From positions 124,001-188,000 of the forward strand of contig SCUB01000007.1 of assembly GCA_004297465.1 (NCBI GenBank): 64,000 bases of DNA. Direction: 5' to 3'. Positions within the stretch are counted from its first letter, which is position 1. The number at the start of each line of letters is the position of its first letter. The DNA comes from Xanthobacteraceae bacterium (GTDB taxonomy: Bacteria; Pseudomonadota; Alphaproteobacteria; Rhizobiales; Xanthobacteraceae). A program made the position numbers and the translations under genes. A model generated the notes under the pieces. It saw only the letters and a list, made by a program, of their open reading frames with translations. It was not told the DNA's origin and searched no databases. Positions 26,285-36,361 of this stretch are shown here, one piece after another.

Positions 26285-26716
26285 TCACGCTCCAGTGTCA
26301 GCGACAAGTCCCGCCGCTTCGATTCCCGCCACCGCGCAGATTTCGTCGTTGTCCGCGCTGTCGCCCGAGGCGCCGACCGCGCCGACGATCCGCCCTGCCC
26401 CGTCGCGCACCAGCACGCCGCCCGGCACCGGCATGAACTCGCCGCCGCTGACGGCCGCGAGCGCGGCGGAAAAATGCGGCCGTTCAAGCGCCAGCGCGGT
26501 CAGCTGGCGCCCGCCGCGATTGAGGCCGAGACAGCCCGCCGCCTTGCCGCGGGCAATATCGGCGCGCAGCAGGCCGCCGCCATCCTCGCCCTTGAACGCG
26601 ACCAGAACGCCGCGCGCGTCGAGCACGGCGACGCCGAGCGGGTTGAGCTTGAGCGCGCGCGCCCTGGCGAGCGCCGCGTCGACGATGGTGGAAGCCGTTA
26701 CAAGGGAAAGGGTCAT
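26285..26716 (-). CDS. GlcG/HbpS family protein
   Basis: This 143-residue protein has the family's opening TASTIVDAALARARAL, the central LNPLGVAVLDARG, and the closing PVPGGVLVRDGAGRIVGAVGASGDSADNDEICAVAG. HbpS/GlcG proteins are small octamer-forming proteins implicated in haem binding or in glycolate/propanediol clusters; the role here is open. ATG 26716 has AGGA at six bases; another ATG lies two codons upstream. It is seven bases upstream of aroE on the same strand, so cotranscription is likely. Confidence 0.82.
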   Translation of the reverse strand: MTLSLVTASTIVDAALARARALKLNPLGVAVLDARGVLVAFKGEDGGGLLRADIARGKAAGCLGLNRGGRQLTALALERPHFSAALAAVSGGEFMPVPGGVLVRDGAGRIVGAVGASGDSADNDEICAVAGIEAAGLVADTGA

Positions 26717-26815
26717 TGCCATCCTGGGAAGCCGGCGCGATCGAACACGCCCGTTCAAATCAACACATAACAGCATGCGGCCGGCACGATCGCCGGCCGC
26801 ATCCATCCTCTGACC

Positions 26816-28879
26816 TCATGCCGCCGCGGAACGGCGCGCGGCGATGATCTGCTCGGCGGCGCGCCCGGTGACCTCCGCCATGTGGTCGAAGGTGCAGGTG
26901 AAGGTGCCGGCGCCCGCGGTCGCGGAACGGACTTCCACGATCAGATTGCCGATCTCCGCTTCCGGCAGCATGGCGCGCACGATGTCCCAGCCCGGCCAGC
27001 TCTCGCGGGTGTCGAAGCTGAGGATCTGGCCACGCCGTCCCGACAGGATGGCGTTGATCTTGGCGGTGGCGTCGCTGGTGCAGACGATCTCCACGGTGTG
27101 GATCGGTTCGAGGAGCACCGGCTGGCAATGCGGCAGGCCTTCGCTGACACCGATGCGGCCGGCGGTGCGGAACGCCAGATCGGACGAATCCACCGTATGG
27201 AAGGAGCCGTCGATCAGCGACACCGCGACGTCGATCACCGGAAAGCCCAGCGGTCCGAATTTGAGGCCGTCGATGACGCCCTCCTCCACCGCCGGAATGT
27301 AGTTGCGCGGCACGACGCCGCCGGTGATGCGCTCGTCGAAGCTAAAGCCCGCGCCGCGCGGCAGCGGCTTGAGCTCCAGCACCACGTCGCCGAACTGGCC
27401 ATGACCGCCGGACTGCTTCTTGTGGCGGCCGCGCTGCGTGATCGGCTTGCGGATGGTCTCGCGATAGCCGACCGTCGGCTGATGCTGCTCCAGCACCACG
27501 CCGAAGCGGTCACGCAACCGCTCCACCGCGACGCGCAAGTGCATCTCGCCCTGGCCCCACAGCACGACCTCATGGGTCTCGGGATGGTGGATCACGGTCA
27601 GCGACGGATCTTCCTCATTGAGCCGCAACAGCGCCTGGCCGAGCTTGACGTCGTCCTTGCGGTCCTTGGCCGCGACCGCCGTCGCCAGCACCGGCGGCGA
27701 GGGAACGACGTTGACCAGCGCCGGATGCGCGGCCTTGCCGGCGGTCAGCGTGTCGCCGGTCGTGGCGTGCTCGAGCTTGCCGAGCGCCACGGTTTCGCCG
27801 GCGCCGGCCGAGGCACGCTTGGTCTGCTGGGCGCCCATCAGCGTGAACACGCCGGAGATGCGGCCCGCTTCGCCGGCAGGCGACAACAGCGTGGTGCCGT
27901 CGCCGATCTGTCCGCACAACACCCGCGTCAGCGACAGCTTGCCGCCGTGCTGGGTGTGCGTGGTCTTGACCGCGTAGGCGACCGCGCCGCCGGCGGGGCG
28001 GACGCCGAGCCGCTGCGCGGTTTCCGCCACCGTCGGCGCCTCGTGCCGCAGCGCCTTCAACAGCCGCATCACGCCGTTCTCGCGGGTCGCCGAGCCGATG
28101 AACACCGGGCAGATCAGTCCCTCGCGCAGTTCGCGGGCGAGGTCATCGAACACCAGGTCGCGCGGCGGCGGCACGTCCTCGAGCAATTGCTCCATCAGCT
28201 TGTCGTCGTGATCGGCGAGCTTCTCCAGCATGGTGAAGCGGGCTTCCTTCTCGCGATCGAGGTCGCCGCCATTGAGCTCGATGATCTCCGACGGCATATG
28301 CTCGCGGTAGACGAAGGCGCGTTCGAGCGCGAGGTCGACGAATCCGCTGATGATGTCGCCGTTCCATATCGGGATCTGGCGCAGCACCAGCGGCATCCGC
28401 GAGGCCGGCTGCAGGATCCTCAGCGTGTCGCGCACGCGCCTGTCGGCCTTGTCGATCTTGTTGAGAAACAGGAAGCGGGGAATCGCGAGGTCTTCGAGCT
28501 CGCGCATGATGAGCTGCAGTTGCGGCATCTTGCGCTCGTCGGCCTCGCACACCACGACCGCGGCGTCGATCGCCGGCAAGGCCGCGCGCATGTCGTGGAT
28601 GAATTCCACCGATCCCGGACAGTCGAGGAAGGTATAATTATCATCCATGAAGTTGAGCGTCGCCGCCGTGATGTCGATGCTCATGCGGTGCTGGCGCGCT
28701 TCGGGGCCGCTGTCGCCGACCGTGTTGCCGGCTTCGACCGAGCCCATGCGGGGGATGGTTCCGCTGCGCGCGAGGATGGCTTCGAGAAGCGAGGTTTTTC
28801 CGCTCTGGAACGGGCCAACCAGCGCGATGCACCGGGGCCCATGGGGACTTCTGCCTTGATTTGTCGAGTCTTGTGCCAT
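26816..28879 (-). CDS. elongation factor G-like GTPase (non-canonical EF-G)
   Basis: This 687-residue protein has GTPase motifs G1 GPFQSGKTSL, G3 DCPG and G4 LNKID, followed by domains II (EIELNG and VAYAVKTTHTQHG region), III, IV (GHGQFGDVVLELKPLP, VVPRNYIPAVEEGV) and V (MLPEAEIGNLIVEVRSATAGAG). G1 differs from the canonical AHIDAGKTT of EF-G, and the whole belongs to a divergent paralogue kept in many Rhizobiales besides true fusA. Function is unestablished; it may act on ribosomes under stress. It stands alone with a 297-base upstream gap. Confidence 0.85.
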   Translation of the reverse strand: MAQDSTNQGRSPHGPRCIALVGPFQSGKTSLLEAILARSGTIPRMGSVEAGNTVGDSGPEARQHRMSIDITAATLNFMDDNYTFLDCPGSVEFIHDMRAALPAIDAAVVVCEADERKMPQLQLIMRELEDLAIPRFLFLNKIDKADRRVRDTLRILQPASRMPLVLRQIPIWNGDIISGFVDLALERAFVYREHMPSEIIELNGGDLDREKEARFTMLEKLADHDDKLMEQLLEDVPPPRDLVFDDLARELREGLICPVFIGSATRENGVMRLLKALRHEAPTVAETAQRLGVRPAGGAVAYAVKTTHTQHGGKLSLTRVLCGQIGDGTTLLSPAGEAGRISGVFTLMGAQQTKRASAGAGETVALGKLEHATTGDTLTAGKAAHPALVNVVPSPPVLATAVAAKDRKDDVKLGQALLRLNEEDPSLTVIHHPETHEVVLWGQGEMHLRVAVERLRDRFGVVLEQHQPTVGYRETIRKPITQRGRHKKQSGGHGQFGDVVLELKPLPRGAGFSFDERITGGVVPRNYIPAVEEGVIDGLKFGPLGFPVIDVAVSLIDGSFHTVDSSDLAFRTAGRIGVSEGLPHCQPVLLEPIHTVEIVCTSDATAKINAILSGRRGQILSFDTRESWPGWDIVRAMLPEAEIGNLIVEVRSATAGAGTFTCTFDHMAEVTGRAAEQIIAARRSAAA

Positions 28880-29070
28880 GCTGCCGTCTCCTACTGGGAG
28901 CTCGGCCCGTGATTGGGTCGGCGTCGTATCGTTTCAAGGCTTTCGATACTTGGCAAGAGACGTTGGCAACAGGAACGCAGCCAAAAAGCATCCGCAATCG
29001 CGTCTTGCAGGGCAGCAGCGCAAGCGGCTCATGGCCCCCCGCGACATCAAAAGGCCCGCGCCACGCTCAT

Positions 29071-29102
29071 TGATTAAAATCAGCCATGATTAAAATCAGC
29101 CA
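29071..29102. repeat. exact 16-bp tandem duplication
   Basis: GATTAAAATCAGCCAT occurs twice head to tail in the gap between the EF-G-like gene and the DUF992 gene. It follows no gene end closely and could be a duplicated operator or a slippage product. Confidence 0.7.
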
Positions 29103-29104
29103 TC

Positions 29105-29148
29105 GTCCCTTGTGCCGGCGCGTGACATCACGGCCGCCGGCACAAGGG
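29105..29148 (-). terminator. 14-bp inverted repeat downstream of the DUF992 gene
   Basis: TCCCTTGTGCCGGC and GCCGGCACAAGGGA are perfect complements around a 16-base loop, 28 bases past the DUF992 stop. A long stable hairpin of this kind probably ends that transcript. There is no immediate T-run, only TTTT 20 bases on. Confidence 0.6.
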
Positions 29149-29176
29149 AACTCCATGCTCTCAACAGCTTAGACGG

Positions 29177-29665
29177 TCAGCGCACCGGACGGCCGGGCCG
29201 CAACTCCAGCGAGGCCACGCCGACCGCCAGATTGATGCCGGTCTGGCCCTGCACGCTCAGCGGCTGCAGCGCGAAGGAGTTGGCCGAGCCGCCGACCAGG
29301 GCGTTGGCACCGCCGCCGACACCGATGGTGATGCTGCCGGAGGCGCCGGCATATTCCCCGGAGAGATCGCCGCGCCCGATGCGGCGCACCGGCGCATAGA
29401 CCGCCCAGAGCAGCGAGGTGTCGTTGGTGATGCCGATGTCGAGACCGATGCGTCGCGCCACCGCGACGTAATGATCGATCGTGACGCCCCGCATGTTGCG
29501 CAGCGAGCAGCCCAGGGTGACGACGGAGCCCAACACCATGCCCACCGAGGGGCCGCCACGGCATTCAAGGATGCCGGCCTGGACATAGCTTTGCGCGCGG
29601 GCATCGGGCGCGAACAGGCCGAAACTGGTGAGAATCAGGATGGTGACAGCAATGAGACGGCGCAT
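29177..29665 (-). CDS. DUF992 exported protein
   Basis: This 162-residue protein has a signal peptide (MRRLIAVTILILTSFGLFAPDARA) followed by the family pattern YVQAGILECRGG, VVTLGCSLR, then a glycine-rich barrel-like C-terminal half (SITIGVGGGANALVGGS). DUF992 proteins are secreted proteins of Hyphomicrobiales with unknown function. ATG 29665 is eight bases from GGAGG; ATGs two and five codons upstream are too close to or inside it. It stands as a single gene. Confidence 0.85.
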   Translation of the reverse strand: MRRLIAVTILILTSFGLFAPDARAQSYVQAGILECRGGPSVGMVLGSVVTLGCSLRNMRGVTIDHYVAVARRIGLDIGITNDTSLLWAVYAPVRRIGRGDLSGEYAGASGSITIGVGGGANALVGGSANSFALQPLSVQGQTGINLAVGVASLELRPGRPVR

Positions 29666-29774
29666 CGACATGACCTCCACTGGACCGGCCCCTGCGCGCG
29701 ATCGATGTGACGCGCGTCATGGAGTCGCGGCGCGCCGCATGATAGCGCATCCCGCGCTGGATGCGAGGGCCGCC

Positions 29775-31044
<1,270 letters not shown>

Positions 31045-31320
31045 CAAGATGCGGACCGGTTTTTCCTAAAGCCGATGCTGCGTTGCGGCAAGCAAAAATA
31101 CGGATAATTTGCACACTCCGGGCGGCGGCGCCCGTTTCGACCCGGCGCATTTGAACAGCCTGTTTTTGCGACTTTTCATCGTATCGGAAAACCCGCTTCT
31201 CATTTTTGCGCCCACGATTGAATTCCCCGGCGGCCATGCCACTGTTAAGCCTTGTTGAAGCGTCAGGATGCCAACCGCGCGCTTTCCTGCGACTCGGGCG
31301 CGCTTTTCCCGGATGAATCC

Positions 31321-31971
31321 ATGTACACGCTCTATTCGATGCACCGCGGCGGGAACAGCTACAAGGCCAGGCTCGCCCTGGCCATGCTGGATATTCCATA
31401 CCACCTGGTGAACATCGACATCCTGCGCGGCGAGAGCCGCACGCCGACATTCCTCGCCTTGAACCCCAGCGGACAGGTGCCGCTGCTCGAGGTCGGGCCG
31501 CAGCATTACATCGCCGAGTCCAACGCCATCCTGTGGTTCCTCGCCGACGGCGGCCCGCTCGTTCCCACCGACCCGGTCAGTCGCGCGCAAACCCTGCAAT
31601 GGATGTTCTTCGAGCAGCACAGCCTGGAGCCGAACATCGGCAGCGCCTATTTCTGGATGGTGCTGGTCAAGGGCGGGCGCGAGCTGCACGCCTATTCGCT
31701 GGAAGACTGGACGGAAAAGGGCTACCGCGCGCTGCAGGTGATGGACAATCACCTCAAGCACCATGCCTATTTCGGCATCGACTGTTTCAACATCGCCGAT
31801 ATCGCGCTCTACGCCACGGCCCATCTCGCCGGCGAGTGCGAGTTTGATTTGAGCCCGTTCACCAACGTGCGCGCCTGGCTCAAGCGTGTGGAACGGCAGC
31901 CCGGCTTCGTGACGGTGGACTGGCGGCCGGAGCAGCCTGTCCCGCAGCACGACGCGACGGTCCGCGCCTGA
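31321..31971 (+). CDS. glutathione S-transferase family protein
   Basis: This 216-residue protein has a thioredoxin-like N-terminal domain (MYTLYSMHRGGNSYKARLAL, with Ser/Tyr candidates for glutathione activation, then PSGQVPLLEV and the glutathione-contact ESNAILWFLADGG) and a helical C-terminal domain (FNIADIALYATAHLAGE). ATG 31321 is chosen because similarity begins there; an in-frame TTG lies upstream. The specific substrate is unknown. It is followed at 55 bases by a PQQ-type dehydrogenase on the same strand. Confidence 0.85.
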   Translation: MYTLYSMHRGGNSYKARLALAMLDIPYHLVNIDILRGESRTPTFLALNPSGQVPLLEVGPQHYIAESNAILWFLADGGPLVPTDPVSRAQTLQWMFFEQHSLEPNIGSAYFWMVLVKGGRELHAYSLEDWTEKGYRALQVMDNHLKHHAYFGIDCFNIADIALYATAHLAGECEFDLSPFTNVRAWLKRVERQPGFVTVDWRPEQPVPQHDATVRA

Positions 31972-32026
31972 CGCCATGGCTGGCGCGCCGGCCTGATGGA
32001 CGGCAAAGAGGACCCAGGCGACCGGC

Positions 32027-33187
32027 ATGACGATACGCGCCCCCCATGCACTGTCCGGCCTGGTCGCGCTGGCCGCCATGCTGGCCGCCACCGTCCTGCC
32101 CGCCGCCGGCGAGGACGGTTCGATCGTGAGCTCGTCCGCGGGCGACCTGCGGCTGGAGACGATCGCGGGCGGTCTTGCGCACCCCTGGGGTTTGACCTTC
32201 CTGACCGACGGGCAAATGCTGGTGACCGAGCGCCCCGGCCGCATCCGGCTGGTTTCGGCGAAGGGCGAAGTGTCGGCGCCATTGTCCGGCGTACCGCAGG
32301 TCTGGGCCGTCGGCCAGGGCGGCCTGCTCGACATCGCCGCCGACCGCGACTTTGCGCGGAACGGCACCATCTATTTCTGCTACGCCGAGCCTGTGGCGGG
32401 CGGCGGCCGCACCGCGGTTGCCCGCGCCCGCCTGATCGACGCCCCCCAGCCGCATCTCGACGCAACCACGGTCATCTTCCGTCAGGACGGCCCGCTCTCC
32501 TCGGCCAACCACCACGGCTGCCGTATCGCGCAGGCGCCCGACCGCAACCTGTTCATCGCGCTCGGCGAGCATTTCACGCATCGCGACGAGGCGCAGAATC
32601 TCGGCAACCACCTGGGCAAGATCGTGCGCATCGCTCCCGACGGCGCGGTACCGAAAGACAACCCCTTTGCCGGGCGCGCCGGCGCGCGCGGCGAAATCTG
32701 GAGCTACGGCCACCGCAATCCGCAGAGTCTCGCGATCAATCCCGCCAGCGGCCAGTTGTGGGAGATCGAACATGGGCCAAGAGGCGGCGACGAGGTCAAT
32801 ATCATCGCGCCGGGCAGGAACTACGGCTGGCCTGTGATCGGCTACGGCATCGATTACAACGGCGCTAAAATCCACGCCAGCACGCACAAGGAGGGGATGG
32901 AGCAGCCGATCAAATACTGGGTGCCCTCGATCGCCCCCTCGGGCATGGCCTTTCTGCGGCAGGATCGCTTTCGCGGATGGCGCGGCAGCCTGTTCACCGG
33001 GGCGCTTGCCGGGCGCATGCTGGTGCGCCTTTCGCTCGACGGCGACAAGGTCAGCGGCGAAGAACGCCTGCTGCAGTCGCTCAACGAACGCATCCGCGAC
33101 GTGCGCGAAGGCCCCGACGGCGCGCTCTGGCTGCTGACCGACAACGCCCCCGGCCGCATCCTGCGGCTCTCGCCCGCCGGCCGATAG
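32027..33187 (+). CDS. PQQ-dependent sugar dehydrogenase (aldose dehydrogenase / soluble GDH type)
   Basis: This 386-residue protein has a signal peptide (about 1-28, ending AAG). Six-bladed propeller repeats follow: LAHPWGLTFLTDGQMLVTERPGRI, GQGGLLDIAADRDF, then the active-site block ANHHGCRI, LGKIVRIAPDG, EIWSYGHRNPQSLA, and EHGPRGGDEVNII before NYGWPVIGYG. This is the YliI/Asd pattern, periplasmic enzymes oxidising aldoses with PQQ and calcium. No PQQ synthesis genes are in the window. Substrate unassigned. Confidence 0.88.
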   Translation: MTIRAPHALSGLVALAAMLAATVLPAAGEDGSIVSSSAGDLRLETIAGGLAHPWGLTFLTDGQMLVTERPGRIRLVSAKGEVSAPLSGVPQVWAVGQGGLLDIAADRDFARNGTIYFCYAEPVAGGGRTAVARARLIDAPQPHLDATTVIFRQDGPLSSANHHGCRIAQAPDRNLFIALGEHFTHRDEAQNLGNHLGKIVRIAPDGAVPKDNPFAGRAGARGEIWSYGHRNPQSLAINPASGQLWEIEHGPRGGDEVNIIAPGRNYGWPVIGYGIDYNGAKIHASTHKEGMEQPIKYWVPSIAPSGMAFLRQDRFRGWRGSLFTGALAGRMLVRLSLDGDKVSGEERLLQSLNERIRDVREGPDGALWLLTDNAPGRILRLSPAGR

Positions 33188-33200
33188 GCCCGCATGCGGT

Positions 33201-33554
33201 CTACCATTTGTGGAAAATGAAAAACGCGCCGGCCGCGATCAGCGCGAAGCCGACGCCATGGTTCCAGGCAATCGGCTCCTTGAGATAGACCGCCGAAAAT
33301 CCCGCGAACACCAGCAGCGTCGACACTTCCTGGATGGTCTTGAGCTGGGCCGCCGAGTAGACCGCGCTGCCCCAGCGATTGGCCGGCACCGCGAGACAGT
33401 ATTCGACAAACGCAATGCCCCAGCTCACCAGCAGCACGACGACGAGCGGCACCGACTTGAATTTGAGATGACCGTACCACGCGACCGTCATGAACACGTT
33501 GGAAGCCAGCAGCAAGACGATCGGCAGAACGGCGGGTGTGGAAATCGAAGGCAT
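33201..33554 (-). CDS. DUF486 / DMT-type small membrane protein
   Basis: This 117-residue protein has four membrane helices and the DUF486 signature (LLLASNVFMTVAWYGHLKFK, then WGIAFVEYCLAVPANRWG, QLKTIQEV and the C-terminal FIFHKW). It starts at the ATG with AGGAAG six bases upstream; upstream open frame is non-coding. It is a small member of the drug/metabolite transporter clan of unknown substrate. Its stop is 13 bases from the convergent PQQ enzyme gene. Confidence 0.88.
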   Translation of the reverse strand: MPSISTPAVLPIVLLLASNVFMTVAWYGHLKFKSVPLVVVLLVSWGIAFVEYCLAVPANRWGSAVYSAAQLKTIQEVSTLLVFAGFSAVYLKEPIAWNHGVGFALIAAGAFFIFHKW

Positions 33555-33695
33555 CGGCTTCCTTTCGCGCACGGACACGCAAAGAACTTGTATCGGCCTT
33601 GTGGCAAAATTCCACCGCTTGCGAAAGCCGGTTGTGCCGCACCCGCCCGCGCGGCACAGTGCGCCCCCGCCCCTCATGACGGACCTTTGCGCGCG

Positions 33696-33914
33696 ATGAG
33701 CCCTGCCGAGATGAACATGGACTGGACCGAGATGCGCCGCGTCACCTGCGAACAGTGCGGCACGGAATTCGGCTGCGGCCTGTCCGGCGCCTGCTGGTGC
33801 GCGGCCGAGCCGGCGGGCCTGCCGCTGCCGCAGGACACCGCCAGCGACTGCCTGTGCCCGGCCTGCCTGCGCGCGTTGCGCAACGCGCGCGCCGCGACCG
33901 ATCACACCGGATAG
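33696..33914 (+). CDS. cysteine-rich CWC family protein
   Basis: This 72-residue protein has nine cysteines arranged as CEQCGTEFGCGLSGACWC and, later, CLCPACL, the CWC (cysteine-rich) family pattern, which probably binds zinc or iron. It has no signal peptide. ATG 33696 or ATG 33711 is possible. Its last 13 bases overlap the end of the convergent LigE-like GST gene. Function unknown. Confidence 0.75.
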   Translation: MSPAEMNMDWTEMRRVTCEQCGTEFGCGLSGACWCAAEPAGLPLPQDTASDCLCPACLRALRNARAATDHTG

Positions 33915-34585
33915 CCGAGCGCGCGGCGCGCCAGTCCGTCATGCAGGTCGAGCAGCCGCTCGCGCCAGGCATGGACCGGATCATTTTCCTCGAGCAGCCG
34001 GAACGGGCTGACGCAGCGCGCCCACTGGAACGCGCCGAAGGCGATGTAGTCGCCATAGTTCGGCGCCGCGCCGCCGTAGAACGGCTGCGTGCGCAGCATG
34101 ATGCGGATCGGATCGAGGCTGGCGCGGAAGACGTGGACGCGGGCATCGCGATCGGCGCTCGCCTCTTCAAGCGTCATGCCGACCTGCTTCTCGCGACTTT
34201 CGCGGAAATAGGCGCGGTCCTTCTCATGCACGTGATGGAGGATGTCGATCAGCACCAGCCGGAACATGGCGCGATGCAGGCCGGCATCGCCCCAGCCGTT
34301 GATGAAGCGGATCGCCGCGCGCCCGCCCGCCCCGCCGAACAGCGAGGGCCGCTCCGGGTACGTATCCTCGAGATAGTTGGCGATGGTCCAGGAATCCCAC
34401 ACCACGCGCTCGCCATCCAGCAGCACCGGCACGCGGCCCTGATGGCTAAATCCGATCACGTCCTTGTCGGTGAAGCGCCATGGAATGGTTTCGACCTCGA
34501 GCCCCTTGTGCGCGAGCGCCATCTTGATGCGCCAGCAATAGGGACTAAAGCGCCGCGCCGGATCGGCGCCGGCGAGATCGAACAT
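33902..34585 (-). CDS. glutathione S-transferase, LigE/beta-etherase-like
   Basis: This 227-residue protein resembles the LigE/LigP beta-etherases of Sphingobium more than ordinary GSTs: FSPYCWRIKMALAHKGLEV in the first helix, RVPVLLDGERVVWDSWTIANYL then YPERPSLFGG, DRAYFRESRE in the middle and YGDYIAFGAFQWA with LLEENDPVHAW near the end. LigE enzymes cleave beta-aryl ether bonds of lignin model compounds with glutathione. It lacks the long C-terminal tail of LigE. It is cotranscribed behind a Nu-class GST and an SDR (24-base gap). An in-frame TTG lies three codons upstream. Confidence 0.75.
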   Translation of the reverse strand: MFDLAGADPARRFSPYCWRIKMALAHKGLEVETIPWRFTDKDVIGFSHQGRVPVLLDGERVVWDSWTIANYLEDTYPERPSLFGGAGGRAAIRFINGWGDAGLHRAMFRLVLIDILHHVHEKDRAYFRESREKQVGMTLEEASADRDARVHVFRASLDPIRIMLRTQPFYGGAAPNYGDYIAFGAFQWARCVSPFRLLEENDPVHAWRERLLDLHDGLARRALGYPV

Positions 34586-34609
34586 CCTGCGCAAATCCGT
34601 GTTCTCCGT

Positions 34610-35317
34610 TCAGTTGCCCTTGACCACCGCCGCGGTCTGCCCGAACAGGATCTTGCGTTCCTCCTCGGAGCGCGTGGTGGTCTGGTTCGGGTTGAGTTCC
34701 TTGGAAATCTCGTAGGCACGGATCACCGCCTTGCGCGCATGCATGGCCTCGAACCAGCGCTTGAGGTGCGGGAAGTCGTCGATGTTCTGGCCCTGCCGCT
34801 TGTGAGGCACGATCCACGGATAGCAGGCCATGTCGGCGATCGAGTAGGCGCCGGCGATGTAGTCGCGGTGGGCGAGCTGTTTGTTGAGCACGCCGTAGAG
34901 CCGGTTGGTCTCGCGCACATAGCGGTCGATGGCGTAGGGCAGCGGCTCGGGCGCGTAGATGGCGAAATGATGGTTCTGCCCGGCCATCGGTCCCAGCCCC
35001 GCCATCTGCCAGAACAGCCACTGGATGACGTCGTAGCGGCCGCGCGTGTCGGCGGGCATGAACTGTCCGGTTTTTTCGGCGAGATACATCAGGATGGCGC
35101 CGGACTCGAACACCGAGATCGGCGCGCCGCCGCCCTCGGGTTCGTTGTCGACGATGGCCGGCATGCGGTTGTTGGGCGCGATCGCCAGGAACTCCGGCTT
35201 GAACTGATCGCCCTTGCCGATGTTGACCAGGTGGATGCGGTAGGGGATTTTCGCTTCCTCGAGGAAAATCGTGACCTTGTGGCCGTTGGGCGTGGTCCAG
35301 TAGTGCAGATCGATCAT
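34610..35317 (-). CDS. Nu-class-like glutathione S-transferase (YfcG/YghU family)
   Basis: This 235-residue protein opens with the Nu-class motif YWTTPNGHKVTIFLEEA, in which the Thr/Asn pair contacts glutathione, followed by NNRMPAIVDNEPEGGG, SGAILMYLAEKTGQF and the C-terminal domain IADMACYPWIVPHKRQ. Nu-class enzymes are disulfide reductases, and one from Novosphingobium removes glutathione from lignin ether intermediates. ATG 35317 is supported by the family start MIDLHYWTTPNG. It is the middle gene of the SDR - GST - GST operon. Confidence 0.85.
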   Translation of the reverse strand: MIDLHYWTTPNGHKVTIFLEEAKIPYRIHLVNIGKGDQFKPEFLAIAPNNRMPAIVDNEPEGGGAPISVFESGAILMYLAEKTGQFMPADTRGRYDVIQWLFWQMAGLGPMAGQNHHFAIYAPEPLPYAIDRYVRETNRLYGVLNKQLAHRDYIAGAYSIADMACYPWIVPHKRQGQNIDDFPHLKRWFEAMHARKAVIRAYEISKELNPNQTTTRSEEERKILFGQTAAVVKGN

Positions 35318-35369
35318 GGAGAGGTCCTGTCGTGAACTCGGGAATGCGGGGCGGAGTCGCGGGCGGCGC

Positions 35370-36203
35370 TCAGACGTGCTGGCCACCGTTGATCTGGATC
35401 TCTTCGCCGGTGACATAGCTCGCCGCGCTCGAGCACAGGAAGAAGATTACTTTCGCGACCTCATCCGGCGTGCCGACCCGGCGCAGCGGAATGACCGGCG
35501 CCAGCCGCGCCTCGGTCTCGGGCGAGAGGATATCGGTCTTGATCTCGCCTGGCGCGATGGCGTTGACGCGGATGTTGTGGGGCGCGAAATCATAGGCCAT
35601 CTCGCGGGTCAGGCACGCCAGCGCCGCCTTGGAGGTCGCATAGGCCGTGCCGGCGAACGGATGCACCCGCGAACCGACGATCGAGGTGACGTTGACGACG
35701 GCGCCCTGCGCCGCCTTCAGTTCCTCGAACAGGCCGCGCGCCATCAGCACCGGCGCCATGAAGTTGACGTGGAACACCGTCATCCACAGGCCGGGCGGCG
35801 TGGTCAGCGAGGTCAGACGCTCGCCATGCGGCCCTTTGGGCGAAATGCCGGCGTTGTTGACCAGCGCGTCGAGCGGCGCGCCGCCGAGCCGCGCCTTGAT
35901 GTCGGCGATCGCGGCCGGCAGCGCCTGCGCACTGGAGAGATCGACCTGCACGTGATCGTCGGGGCCCGCGCTCCACGGACAGCGTTCGCGGTTGAACGGA
36001 TGGCGTGAGCAGGTGATGACCCGCCAGCCGGCGTCGGAGAACAGCCGCACCGTGGCGTGCCCGATGCCGCGCGAGGCGCCGGTCAGCACCATGTTCCTGG
36101 TGCGGGTGGGCTTGTCGGCTACGGGCTTGCCGTTCTCGCCATGATACGGACAGGCCGCCGCGGTTCCGGCGGCATCGTCGGCAAGTTTGGAAGCATCGGC
36201 CAT
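35370..36203 (-). CDS. short-chain dehydrogenase/reductase
   Basis: This 277-residue classical SDR has a cofactor loop (TGASRGIG near residue 41), NNAGIS, a catalytic Ser (VNVTSIVGS) and Tyr-x-x-x-Lys (TAYATSKAAL), and closes VTGEEIQINGGQHV. A 35-residue N-terminal extension containing CPYHGENG precedes the Rossmann fold; ATGs seven codons upstream are also possible. It leads the operon with the two GSTs (52-base gap) and is divergent from the LysR gene. The substrate is unknown; a Calpha-dehydrogenase role is only a guess, since the sequence is not close to LigD. Confidence 0.85.
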   Translation of the reverse strand: MADASKLADDAAGTAAACPYHGENGKPVADKPTRTRNMVLTGASRGIGHATVRLFSDAGWRVITCSRHPFNRERCPWSAGPDDHVQVDLSSAQALPAAIADIKARLGGAPLDALVNNAGISPKGPHGERLTSLTTPPGLWMTVFHVNFMAPVLMARGLFEELKAAQGAVVNVTSIVGSRVHPFAGTAYATSKAALACLTREMAYDFAPHNIRVNAIAPGEIKTDILSPETEARLAPVIPLRRVGTPDEVAKVIFFLCSSAASYVTGEEIQINGGQHV

Positions 36204-36361
36204 CTCGTTATCCCGCACCATCATGGATCCGTCAGCGGCGTCGTGAAGCAGCAAAACGGCTCGCCTGCGCGCCATCCGCTCGCCACTATAGCAACCTGGC
36301 CGGGTCCGGCCATGCTTCCCTTAGCCGGGCAACCATGCAATAAATAAGCTGATGGGATAAC

